64,000 bases of DNA from Membranipora membranacea (Eukaryota > Bryozoa > Gymnolaemata > Cheilostomatida > Membraniporidae), in contig OU612066.1 of NCBI GenBank assembly GCA_914767715.1, positions 23,968,283 to 24,032,282 of the forward strand, read 5' to 3'. A model generated the notes under the pieces. It made no database searches. It saw nothing but the letters and a program-made list of their open reading frames with translations, and was not told the origin of the DNA. The translations under genes were made by a program, and so were the position numbers. This document shows, piece by piece, positions 34,520-47,700 of this stretch (position 1 is its first letter; the number at the start of each line of letters is the position of its first letter).

Positions 34520-36490
34520 ATCCATCAAACTGAATTTTGAAATTGTTCAAAGTACATGAATTTGAATAACAGTGGACTTAACATCTATCTGCTACCGGTT
34601 TGGTGTTCAAGAATGTGTATTTCGTATTTTATTATCGCAACCAACCTCACAACTACAATTTTTATTCTTATTGTATGTTTTTTTTAATTTCCTACCATTT
34701 GCTCAACATTTTCTGATAAACTGAAATTATTTGGAGCTGACCTTACAGCGTTGAACTTGAGTCTAAGCCGGAAGACTATTTGCCCAAACTTCCTGGTCTA
34801 AGCAGGGAGGGTGATCTAAGCAAGGAGTTTGGGATATAAGTGAAGTTAGGGTTAATGATAAATAATCAGAGTTGTGTCCTGTTTTACAATTGAAAGACAA
34901 CTCCCGATTTGGTAACTGAATCTTTTGAAATGACTCTTTTGTGCGGCATGCACTTTTCCTTCTGTATTATGATCTTACAGCGTGCGCTTATACTCGAGCT
35001 CAATAATTTCCTCGGCTTCAACAGCTTACAACGTTTTCTTCTACGATGCTATTTTTTTATTTCATACTCGGTTTTGACTTGCAAAATTTCTTAAAAATAG
35101 TTACCAAAATAACTATAAACAAACCTATACAACAAACCCTGAAAACAATTATGAGTTCAATGAAAATAAATAATGCAATGAAAGACGACCTGTGTTAATT
35201 GTTGTTTATATATTATTGATTACGAGCCAGGAGAAGCACAATATTGTTGAATAGCCTCTTTCACGGCATTTATTGAACACTTTGGGTAAGATCATTGATT
35301 TTCCGCTGTCTTATTCACTGTTGCATGCAAAGGAACCATTGGCAATGACCTAAACACCTATATGAACAACAACCTCTTATTTAGCACTGATATTGGTGCT
35401 TGTCAGCTCTCAACATCTGCTAACCAGTTTAATAGATTCCATTAGTGATCTATACAAAAGCACAGTCGTTCAATCAGCGGTTTAATTTCTCCACTAATTA
35501 AACCGTAATGTTATGTGAGGTGGTCTGAGATTTATCTCAACACCGACTGGCATCCACAGGGAAATTATTCAGGTGTGATTCCTAGCTAGCTAAGGTGTGC
35601 TTGAGAGATCGGACATCTCTTAGTAGTCAAAATAAAAGCGGTAAGTAATGAGTATCTATAATAATATCTCCTTTTATAGGAATAGTGTAACTAAGCATTT
35701 TCTCGACAAGCAAACCGAAGAGTATTGTATTCAGTAGGGTAAAGTGCTACGACCCTATTGCTGTATTAAATGGGGTCACAGTATTGAGTTTCGTGACCAA
35801 GCAATTCTGAGTCTAGGTTCATATAGATTGCAAAGAAAAAAGAAACAAAGCAAGCATTTTGAGAAAGGTCTAACAGATTGAGCTAAACAAACACTTCTAA
35901 TCTACTCGTTTTTGTTGGAGTTTAAATAACAAAAGTATACCTTTGAATAGATTTCAAAAGCTAAAGCTATCACCAGCAGCTATTATTTCAGCGATATTTA
36001 GCAGCTAAGCTGAAAAATAATATTTTGCTTTATCATTACATATTTTTTTCTCAAAGCAGCAGTGACAGGACGCTTGCTGACATAATTCACGCAGAACACA
36101 GAGTCCGACCTTTCAACTCTGCTCCACAGATAATAGAAATCGACACTGCACTGCAGGTAAGAAGATATTATGGTTGCCTATTAGACCAACACATAGTTTG
36201 AGTCATTATGCTTTATTTTATTGTGATATTATGTTGCCATGATTGGATATGGGATTAGAAGCTAATACCCATGCAAAGCTTTATAAAATGCTGGGCTTTC
36301 ACCTGGCATAAAACTGTAATTATTGATCATAACCAGGAAATTTTCATGATTACCAGACTGCCAAACATGCATTCAGTACAACACTCTCAATATTACAGGG
36401 CTGCGATAACATAGATAGAGAGCAACTGTTTGAACAGCTATTCAACATTGTTACTGGAGGACACTCTCTCTAAGCTAGTGGCTGCTCAAA
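34520..36490. other. Intergenic region with probable 5' UTR exons of the next gene
   Basis: Poly(A) signals AATAAA at 34515-34520 (overlapping the stop of the previous gene) and 35165-35170 could end the upstream transcript. Probable non-coding exons of the downstream gene are a donor gcg|gtaagt near 35640, a segment from about 36058 (after ctcaaag) to 36156 (CTGCAG|GTAAGA), and an acceptor ttacag at about 36394-36399 leading to the ATG. No coding exon was found in between. Confidence 0.45.
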
Positions 36491-37096
36491 ATGATGGACA
36501 ATTTTGATTCAGGATTACAGAACTATCACAGCAACCCAGACTATGGAACTCCAAAGTTTCAACCAGTTCAACCTGAAGGATACAGCTCTGCAGGGGTAAG
36601 CCAGCCGATCAAAGAAACTTCGTTAAATAAACCACCGCTCGTATCGGCAGTAAGCGACGAAACCTTGACAATCGAAAATGAAGATGACGGTTTTATAGCC
36701 GGACAGCACGATTACACTATCGATGCCGAATATGATCCTTGTCGCGAGTGGTTACGCCTCCTTGCAGCACTTGCCTCGCTTGTCATTGGCATCATAGCTG
36801 TCTATCCGATACATCTTGGTGTGGACTGCTACTTGGACAATTTTGACAACGAAGTCATCGACCTGACGGAGTGCAAAAACTTGTTTAGTATTCCTTACTC
36901 TCTCACCGTGCTGGGAGTTGCGACGCTGACAGAAGCCTTCTGCCTCTTCTTATTCTGTTTCTCATGTAGACATGAGTTTTGCGGAGTCAAGAGGAACTAT
37001 AAAACTGGACTTATTTGCTGCCCTAAAAGACCAAATAGCCGGCAAGGTAGAGTGGGTCCCTCATCACCCGTACCACAAGCTCCAAACTATAAGTAG
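36491..37096 (+). CDS. Unrecognised two-span membrane protein (intronless CDS, 201 aa)
   Basis: A single open frame starting MMDNFDSGLQNYHSNPDYGT. The first 85 residues are polar, acidic and Pro/Tyr-containing and are probably cytoplasmic. Two hydrophobic spans follow: about 88-111 (LRLLAALASLVIGIIAVYPI) and 132-158 (SIPYSLTVLGVATLTEAFCL...). They are joined by a 20-residue acidic loop with two cysteines (C113, C128) that could form a disulfide. The C-tail is Cys-rich and basic (CRHEFCGVKRN, ICCPKR) and may be palmitoylated. Both termini are predicted cytosolic. An intronless CDS stands out among multi-exon neighbours; the gene probably has introns only in its 5' UTR. The family is not recognised. 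AATAAA at 37547-37552 is the likely poly(A) signal. Confidence 0.75.
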   Translation: MMDNFDSGLQNYHSNPDYGTPKFQPVQPEGYSSAGVSQPIKETSLNKPPLVSAVSDETLTIENEDDGFIAGQHDYTIDAEYDPCREWLRLLAALASLVIGIIAVYPIHLGVDCYLDNFDNEVIDLTECKNLFSIPYSLTVLGVATLTEAFCLFLFCFSCRHEFCGVKRNYKTGLICCPKRPNSRQGRVGPSSPVPQAPNYK

Positions 37097-38788
37097 CTGG
37101 GAGGCGTATTTATATAGATGAATGTCATATTTACTTCTATTTTGCTCCAGTTCTTTGAGACTTACAATAGTTCAAATTCAAGTACTTACATGTTATGATG
37201 TGTAGTTTGGAATGATCATTTCCGACAGGCAATGCTGTTTTGATTCTATTTATACAGCATTAACAGATCACAACGATTGTTTTTTTGGTCAGACATGTGG
37301 ATTGGAAGAAAATGTCAGCCTGATTCCAAATCAACTTCCTCATTTTTTCTAGTTATGTATTTGATTGAGGGTTGTCTGATCTTGTCAAATATGTGCCGAT
37401 AATTACTGTTAGCGTATATTCCATTACACATACGCTTGTTGATTGAATCGATGACCAAGCTCATGTTGTTTTCATGTCTGAGGCAATGCTTACTTTTTGC
37501 TCAAGCTTTTAAAGAGCTGATTATATTTTGTTGTATAGCGTGTACCAATAAATTTGTACCTTCTTGTTTGAAATTTATAACATCATCAATGTGATATTCT
37601 ATCTGATGCATATATAGTAATTTAGAATAGTCAGTACCAACTTCGATCCAGTTAGCCTGCGTTGAGAATTGCTCCCTCTCTACTGATAGAAATTGGCTTT
37701 GTTGTCTGCGGCTCGAGGGTCGTCACAAAGTCTCGTTGATAAAAATATCATTATTGAGTCTTCAGTGACCCGGCACATTTTCCAACAGCGCCACTTCAAT
37801 TTTTTCAAACAAATCCCGAAGAAACTGATCGAAAGAGTGTAATTCTTATTTCTATTTCTGTATTGACAAGCAATGTGCGCTATTCTGTTGCAAAAAGGAC
37901 ATGACATGGCAATGAACAAAAAATTGTTCAATTTGTTGAATATTTAGGAGATTTTTTATCTCCTAATAATGAAAAAATAGGAAGTTTATATATATAAATA
38001 AGCTAAAGAATTGACAACAAGTCTATTTAAAACAAACACATCAAAAAATTCGAACAAAACCTCAAATTTACATTTTTAGGAAATTTTGATAAATATAAGG
38101 AGACAAAATACAATTGATGTACAATTTACATGATTGTTTCGATTAAATATATTAACTAAAAATAATGACATGAAATAAATGTACATTTAACTGATCTATC
38201 TTATAGAACTGGTACTGGGTAAATAGTTTTAGTCTTAAAATAAATGCTGCCTGCTTCAATTTACACCAGTTTCCATATTCAACGCTCCTCAATATATAAC
38301 AATATTACAGAGAGGAGGGGGGCTAGGAACGTGACTAATATCAAAGGCACTTGTCGTTTGTATCTCATTCGATAATATCACCAAAAAAGGTTTAAATAAC
38401 ATGAAAACCGTAGTAGTTTTATTAGGACATAAAAGTGTTTGTCTGTTGTTGCATAGGGGACCGAACAAAAAGTTATATAGACGAATACAGTAATAAATAC
38501 ATATATAAGATCATAAGGTGAGATGGCCATCAACACAACCCAGGCTGGGAAAAGGGTCAAAACAGAAAGAAAACGAACCGGTCTAAGCTGATAGTACAAC
38601 CTTCAGAGGGAACATTAACATGGTAATATTATAGTCATATTCAGTAAACAGAATATAAATCAGATTAGCAGAAAACGTAATATAAATGAAAGTGATGCTT
38701 TCAAAAGTAGGGGTGAAACAAGGACGGGATAGGTAGGTATTGAAACAACGCTAGGGTTTGATGGCCATTCGGGTAAAAAAAAAGTTGT
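37097..38788. other. Convergent intergenic region, two 3' UTRs
   Basis: Holds the 3' UTR of the two-span membrane protein gene (AATAAA 37547-37552, plus) and of the CYLD-like gene (AATAAA on minus at 38418-38423). ORFs here are short and unsupported. Confidence 0.5.
38418..38423 (-). terminator. Possible poly(A) signal of the CYLD-like gene
   Basis: AATAAA on the minus strand about 365 nt beyond the stop. Position-based choice only. Confidence 0.35.
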
Positions 38789-41700
38789 CTAAATTTTGCT
38801 GTATACACACATACAACATTCCTGTAGCACTTGCTCTATGTTGTTGGGTATAGATTCTAGATCACGTGCCATGTCTTCATATGCATCTATTGACAGCCAG
38901 TTGGAAACACCTGCCACACCTGCCACCTCAGGTATATAACAGGTGCCCTCAGATGCTCCAGAATCTATCAACAAAATGAGCAGATATTAGAATTAAAAAT
39001 ATTAATGAATCTGTTACATCATAACATACTCCTATCATATCCAATGTAATATATCACAAGTTCGGATGGAAATTGATGCACTAGTTGATTGAGTTTAGTT
39101 TTGCTAAAGTTTATTGTTGCATTGGATATCATGGTTTTGATAAAAGTGAATGCTTACAATGTTGGGTAAAAAATGACTTAGAGCAGATATTATTTAAATG
39201 AGTCATAAAAAAGGGAAAAAGGATTTGGCACTCTATTGAGACCTACATAGTTTAGGTCTAATAATAGTGTTGCAGCTAGAAGATGTTCTACATTGATTGC
39301 TGAAAATGCGATTAAAAAGAGAGTGTTTTGGATCATCAGCTGTTAAGTCTCTCAGCCAATCACATCTCTCTCTAGTCTGAGAGATTCATAATACTAAGAT
39401 TTAGTGTGAGATATTTACTGTGTTCTGATTATCATCAGTTCACATTATTCACCCTTCTTACCTTTCTCTGCAGCTTGTGGATCAAAGGCTAACCACTGAC
39501 TATTTGAAGCCTCTGCTCCGGCTGGTTCGGAGAGGCTGGTGTAATGATCGCCCCTTACTGTAAGCAAGCCTCTTAGTCTCAGGATACTTCCCTCTTCTCC
39601 ATATTGTGAGAGGTCAGATACAGTCTTCATCTGTACAGGCATGTGGTTCAACCGCTTAGAGTGCTTGTGAACCTGGAGGAAATAAAAGATTACTTATTCA
39701 TAATAGAGGTTTGCTGGAAAAGAAAACAGTAACATAACCAACTGGCTTATTGCGGAATCTAGTATCAAAGTGATTATTTAATGATAGTCCGGTATAGTAT
39801 AAAAAAATCTAAACAGCTTAATGGACATATAACCTTATTACAAAATGTTACACAGAAATTTGAGGGTACTTTGTTGCCAGACAACTCCTGATAATAAGTT
39901 AGGATGTTGCTATACTGTATAGCGACATACCTCATAGCAGCTTTTAAGAATCCTGACCAAAGACAAACACAAGCAGAGTGCATATTGCGCTATGCTTACC
40001 ATTGGAATTTGAATTCAATGAAAGTATTTCCTGGTATTTGCACACTTTTAGTGTCGACTCACCGTTTGAGAGCAGGGTTCACAGAATGCAGCTGCTGATA
40101 ATTCCGTAGTCTCGTTCTCATAACATTCTGGGCATTCAAACACTGCCTGATCACCACACATATGACAAATCCTCCGAGCTACAATAAATAAATAAATATA
40201 TACACTTCGATGGTTACCTAATATATCGCATTTATAGCATTGATGTGATGGGGGAAAATCAATCTTATGTGAGACGGGGATTTATCCGCTCTAGTGAGCA
40301 GGGAGAACAACTCTCAACAATTTTCTTAATATATGAAGGTCAAGTGACTGGCGTTTGATCTTCTTAGTTAAATTTCAATTGATTTAGTGGTGGAAGCACT
40401 TCGGTTGTCTTACATCAAATTTATAATGTCAACTTATGCAACTTCAAGATAAAAGTTTCACATTGATCATTTATGACAGTGAGAAATGTACTCACCATAC
40501 TCCAATACATCTGTGAGGTCGATATGAAGATTAGGGAATATCCGAGCATTGTTCAGAGTCCATCTGGGTAAGACCAGTATCAATATGTGTGGCACCTGGA
40601 AATAAGCAGGTAATAATTGTACATATTTTGGTCATAGTTAAAAATAGCCGTTCATTTAGTATGTTTGCATATCACACCAAAGGAATCCAAAGTCCAAAGG
40701 AATCTGTTAGTACTATGTTCCACCAACCTTATTGAGTTTAATTTGCTGCTGAACACAGGTCTTTTCTAGTAGTTTCTGTACAGTAGGGAAGCCAATTCTC
40801 GCATCTTTATATGATATCAGGTTGATAGTATACCCCGTCTCGTGATTGCTGAAAGTACACATGAAGCCAGTGTTAGATAGTAAATATAGTCTATAGTGCT
40901 GCTATACACTATTAGGCCCAAACGGTAGGAGATGACAATTCATAATTACATAGCCAATAAATTGTGGAACACATTAAGCAGGGAGGGTGCATTAAGCCAG
41001 TGTAAGATATTAAGATATTGTTGATATATATCTATGCAAAACTCAGCTTGCACTGTAGTAAGTACATGAATGGACCATTGCTAGTCAGTGTTTCTCAACG
41101 CTTTCAAAGCAATTGTCTTCTCTTTTATTACTACTTGTAACCATGAACATTCATTATTAACTTTATAGATGGTAAAATCTGGTCTCAGTATTTGTATGAG
41201 CATTCTTACGATTCAAGATTGCAATGAAGACAATATGATCTCCAGCCAACTGTTGCGTATAACTGTGAGCAGACAACTTACTTTAGGTCGTATAGAGGTG
41301 GAAGGTTGCAGATATGCTGTAGTAGTAATTTTAGAAACTTGTGTAATTCTCTGGCACTGTCTGTTTGAAGTAGCTGACCGGTTGATATCTCATTAATAGA
41401 TGATCTCCATTGATCCATAACACCGACATCTACATACTCCCCTCTGTAAAAAGAATGAACAAAAGAATGAGTGTACTTGGTCCTTGATATACAAAGGTGA
41501 AGGATGAAATCAAAACTACTTTGACTGCAGGATAATCTTGAGTCATGACTATCTCTGTGCCACCCTCATCAAGAAAAGCAACTTCCTGATGTGAAGGTTA
41601 TGAGATATCAAAAACCAGTACTCCATTGAAGCCTGAACTTTTTCAAACGATGGGTTTCCATTATACTCTAATTAATAAACTAGAAGTATGAACCTCAGAC

Positions 41701-44700
41701 CTATGCTGCAGAGACAAACTTATGTCCCAACAATTTCAGCCTGCGCAAAACAAATTAATTTGAATCTATTTAAATCAGGGTTGTGCTACCGTGCAGCAAA
41801 ATTTTACAGCATTCAGATCATTGGCGTTGAGCTATGTTAGTGGAACATCAAGACCATGTGTCAGTTGTCTCCTCTCACTGACACCTTTCATTCCGATATA
41901 CTATAAACAGTCATTGACATCACTCATTAACCTTGCTCACCTTTTGAGAGGGTGTACTATCCTCTGAAGTAGGAAATTTCTCAGCTCAGTATAAGAAGAC
42001 TCCATTTTATCACAGCAAAGAAGGTCTGTAGAAATACTCAGTAGATATAGAATAGCTTCCATATAACTGGGTAGTCCTTTAGTACCAGGCATTCCCTTCC
42101 ACATACCCTGGTATGGCTGAAGATTGTGCTCAAAATTACTCATAAATTCTGGGGGTGGATCGGGCACCTCGTTCATATCAAGTGAATGCATACCGGGTTC
42201 TAAGGCTACCTCCCTCATTGGTTGAGGTAAGGAACTTAGATCAGGGGTCGTCTGCTCTTTAATAGCAGGGTGCGTGCTGTCTTTGTGATTTGAGGGTGAT
42301 AAGCTATCCCGTAGTGGGCTGGAATCTTGTCTGTAGTTGGGTGGCGTAGCGCTGTCTCTACACAGAGGGGGCGTACTGCTACCCCCCTTATGTGATGAGC
42401 ATATAGAGGCTTCCATCAGGGGAGATAACGTATCGTCTCGCTGTATTGTATAACTTCCCTCTTCTGATATTGTCTCTGATGATGTGCTTGAGTGATCTGA
42501 TTCAGAATGCAATAAGCTATTTTGGGAGTTATCTCTACTTAATCTTGCTACTAAATATTTACGGTCTATTTCATCGGGGCTAGTGATATGATTGTCTTTA
42601 CCTTTGTGATTGTACAAATGTTGCAAAGTCATTGATTGGTCATGATTGTGATTGTCTTCTCTTGTTTGAGGATTGTCATGATAATAGGTCAGTGGCTTAG
42701 AGTTGTGATTTACCGTAGGTGATTTTTCGGGTAGCGGATCGTCAGTACTATGCTGCAGAGCTGAATCTGATGCTGACTCATTTTCAGTTGCAGAACTCAA
42801 TGATCCATTTCTTGGAGATTCTAAATCACCAATAATATCAGTCATGTCTTGCGCTGCTAGTGTGTGTAATCCAATCAGTCCGTTCGACCGCTGCTTAGCT
42901 GTCTTTGATCGCGGAGGATGTCTATCTAACGAAGAACCATGTTTTATATGTGAACCAGGCTTAGAGTACCTGGTTTTCATTGAATGATTTTTAGGTCGGT
43001 GTCTAGTCGGGGAAGTTTTTGTTTTTTGTACGGGTACAGGGCTGTCACATGACATCCAATCATCAGCATCAGTTGTGTCGACGCTGCCGACACTTGGCAG
43101 CATTCCTCTACTCAGCGGTAGCGTAGTCGGCTTCTCCCTTTGATGCTGAGAGGTGTTAGCATATGTTGTGGGTGGGGTGCTGTTTGAAGTAGCAGACGCC
43201 AGTGAATCGTACGAGTCATGAAGTATATCTCCATTCATAGATGGTTTATAAGAATCCAGGGGTGGCGGTTTGCTTGTAAACTCTGTCAAATAAAACAAAC
43301 TGACTGTTTGATAAACATTAAGCGGGTAATTAATAAACATGCTCTCATATTAGAAAAGGGCGAGTTGGCATATTGACTGGTTCAACATTTTAGCTAATGA
43401 GGCATAATTTGCCCCCAAAATGAGATCATCAAACTGCAGCCACCTCCAACTGGGACTGAAAAACTTGAATAAATAAAAACCCTCTCTTCGATGTTAACGT
43501 AAGGCATTTTAAAAAAGGAAAGGATAGATAACTCTATAAACACATTGGTCATGCCTTTGCACCGAACTTACTTAGCAACCACCCTATCGCCGCACAGTAC
43601 TTTTGATATCCATAAATTTCAAGTTCTCAAAAAAAAGTCTCAAGAAGCCTAAGAGGTCCATTCTGCCCTTTTTAACCCAACAAGCACCCACTCAAATCCC
43701 TCGCAGACTACAACATTCTAGTCGCAGATAAAAGGATTTAATTTTCTGCATGCTCACTTTGCTTTCTTTGAAACCCTCTTACTCAACTGAGGGAAGATTG
43801 GATCATAGTATTAATGACTACTCTGAACAAAACAGCAACACCTATACCCTCGCCACTTTTACAAGCTTATGGGAACCATTTATTAATGTTCAGCGCATTA
43901 TTAATATGAGGTTGATTAATTTGCCAGTAATAAATAGCATGCTCGATTTGCACCGCCCCTGCGTGAAGATAAAAGTCCTCATAATGATTTACTAACATTT
44001 CGGGATGCACTTACAAGCGCGTAAAACTGGCGTTGTTGTGTAGTGCATTCACAGTATGTGTTATCTACAAGGTTATGCTAGGAAAGTTGAACAGCCTTGA
44101 ATCTACAAGCCAGCTAAATATATTATGAAATTCTCCCAGCTGTCACCCAAGCACGATTCCAATTCCCAATGCCCAGTCCTGACTCACATTCATAGACTTG
44201 GAGTGGTGCTGGGAATTAGGCATAGTATAGGTGTTGACTTTCATTAAGTCCATAGGCATAGGTTTTTTTCGATGCATCCCACAATGCATCACGATGTTTA
44301 ACTGTTACTCGGTTTATAAAGGTAAATTTTGTGATTAGCATGTGACACCTAAAATGTTGCTGTCTCATTGCCTATCTTTTTTTATCTTACCAGGGGGTTT
44401 GGCTGGCTCTGGAGGAGGCGGGCTCTTATGGTGATATATGTCATTCAAAGCAGGGGGCGGAGTTTTAGATGGAGGCGGGCTGTCTGGTGACAGCTGTGAG
44501 GTACGCGGGTGGTCCGGTGACAGCTGCTGTGAGGTCCGCAGGTGGTTGTGTCTTGGTGTGGGAGATTCTTTGAGTTGTTGGCTTGTTCGGCTTCCGTTGT
44601 TATTGACATCGGATAGCTGCTCAGGTTCCGAACTGTTTATAGCTAGAGATTCTAAAACATCGTCTGCCGATATAGGAGGAAGTGCTAGCTGCTGAGGAGA

Positions 44701-47700
44701 AACTTGATCTAAAGATAAACAGGAAAAAATTAATAACGAACAACGTCAGAAATTGTTAAAATGGACAGAAAATACGTCAAAGTCCGTAAAAATATAGCAT
44801 GAAATGTAGAACATTTTGGTAGGACCTTCAGTGCCCTCAAATCATATAAAGATGTCGGTCAAGTCGCTCTGGAACGCATCAGTCATTCACCTCATGTGAC
44901 ATGTTGTCTTTTGGGTGTGCGATTCTTGTATCAAATTATTGAGAAAATCATTTAAAGAAATCTAACCTTAATCAAAGCATCATTATTAATAATGGCTTTA
45001 GTTGAAATTCCCTAGACCTGACATCAGGGCCTAATGATCATTGGCAGACATGAATCATGCCGAAATCACCTGCAACCTACTTTTTTTTCCTTTCGTTTAA
45101 TAGGATTTTATCGGAAAGTGGCTAATAGAATTAAGACTTTGCTGAGAATGACTTGAAATCTATATATACAAACTGTATCACATTAAACAGCTGAGTAGCT
45201 CTTCTCATACACAGTGAACACGATAATAGATCGAAGTCACATACAGGATTCAGAAACTAAGGAGATTCCCTTACAGATTACAATAATGGATATGACTGTC
45301 ACTGACCCCATGAGGATTTTACTAGGCCTATAACAACAATCTGGAGCCTTGGACAGATACAGACATTTTCATATTAAAACATCTGTTTAAAAATCAGCAA
45401 CTAGTAATATGTCCCATGATGCAATATTCAGTGAGAATTGTCGTGTTTTGCACTGTCTTTCAAGGAAAAAAGCATGACTCAATGAAACTGACATTTAAGC
45501 CTCCGAAAAACCTGAGGCAATAGTAGGTATATGATTCTGTGTACTGCCACAGCCCTTTTTTTTGTCTAGAAACGCAGTGGTTATCAATCTTACCATAGCT
45601 ACTTGGAGTATTTAGAGATTGAGGACTGCTAGTATCTGATTGATTCCGCCCGGATGAGGAGACTTTCACCAAACCTTCCAGCGGCACCAGAGAGGCGTGG
45701 CCTTTCTTAGCCTCAAACAAGCGTCTGTTTTTGTAAACTCCCGTACCTTTACCAATCGGGTTGTCCTACAAAAAGTTATAGATTGGAGGTTATTAGTAAG
45801 TACCATCACAAGATAGGTAAGGAAGCTAGTTAAAAAACACAGACAGCAAGGCAGACATTTGTTCCGCGTGCCTCAACTTGTTTCGAGGGGTGCCACCCAC
45901 ACCCACACCAGACAGTCTCCCTCTAATCTATTCCGTACCGGTACCACCCTGGGTTAAAATTTAGACCTGTGCTAGAAGTTTCCTTCGCTCAATACCGACA
46001 GCTACTCAGTGACGTAATGGGATTCACAACAGTAAAAAACTCTCATTCGATTGAGTTAATTATTTTTTATGATATAATGTGTTGCCTATATGTAAACAGT
46101 TAATTCCCCAACAGAGGGTTGTAGTTAGCATCATTCAAAAACGATGGAAAACCAAAGAATCTTTTAATTTACTGATCGGCGATGGTGCTAATTTCGCGCT
46201 TGATTGGCATCAATTTTACATTTGCTTGACAGACATGGGGGTTTTCTCATGACAATGCTAACATTTTTGAGTGATACTGATACATTTTTCCCACATATGA
46301 CATCTAGTGATGAGACCAGAGACTATGGATATTATATATAGTCTTTGATGTGACACCATGATTCAAACACATATGCTGACTTTTTAAGGCAGCGTTACAA
46401 TCTGCATAACATTGAGCAAACTGAGACCAAGGCAAAGCAAATGAACTTGTATGCAAACACTCTGAGTGATTTTCAGGTAGTACACAGTTTAAGAGTCCCC
46501 AATGGCTCATCCTAATTTAGAATCAATTCACTAAGTTAACTACAACCATGGCTTGAGGATAAAAGTGAGATATTCCCTAGGGCCGAGCGAGTCCGCGTTT
46601 TTAGATAACATTGTCAGTGACAAAAGGATTCATCTAAGTCATCATCAGCTGGTCTTCAAACCTAAAAACCACCACCACAAATTCGGTCTAGTCCGGTCAC
46701 AGAAAATCCATAGTAATGATTATTATTGTTTGTGTGTCATCACAATCTCACAACAATGGGGTGATTTCTAGTGGCATGCGCAAGATGAAAAGGAAGTACA
46801 ATTTATAGTGTCTACAATAGTATGTTTTACGAAGGGATGACTTTTTTTGACTGTCATTTAAGCGATGCTTCACAGTTAGAATGCATTAGCCAATGATGAG
46901 ACAGAATAAAGGGCAGTATTGGGCTCGGCAAGGCTGGGAGTAATATATTTCACTATTAGTTTACAAAATATTGCAGGGGCAATCAACCTAATGGTCCCAA
47001 TGTGCCACTCTGCTGACTCAGATCGAGCATAGCCTTTCAGAAACTCCCATGAAATACCAAGATTCAACGGGAAATCACACAATTTGAGACATATAGTTGC
47101 ATCGACCATTCCAAATTTGAACTTTTCAGCATCCGGATAATATTTTACAATCTGTGCTGATTTCAAACAGTTAGATGTTACATATGTGATTGTACGATGT
47201 TGCATACACACTAACACTGTTGTTCTTCTGTAATATTGACTAATAGCAGATACTGTATTAATTTTCATCCTCCAAAAATAGACTAAAACAGTTTACACAG
47301 ATGGCATATGCCATAGTTCAGCCTCTGTATTACATAGACATCGGGAGGTGCTCTGAGAGCATTAAACCACACCAGATAATGCCAAGCACTTGATTTGGGA
47401 TAAATTTTACTCCCTGATCAAATTATGGGATAGTAATAATATTTTTAAACAAATAGATCATGCACAGAGAAAGTACAAGTCATCTTGAGGAGGTCTTATG
47501 TAACAGTACCTCCGAGGATTGCCTCACTTGGCGTCGGTGGAGTTTTATTAAATAAATTTTGGGTATGTCAGACATGGTTGAAGGTCAGTGCCTGTCATAT
47601 TCGAGTCATGCAGACCGAATATCAATATCGAGGATTTATAGAGAGGCATGTGAGCACCTCGTAGCGTGTGCTGTGCTCAAAGTGGGATGTAAGTTTAGTA

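Noticed and set aside
46876-47268. 130-codon minus ORF in the large CYLD intron as an extra CYLD exon (third CAP-Gly)
   Set aside because: No CAP-Gly signature (no GxW/FGVE or GKNDG-like motif), and the flanking exons already join in phase without it.
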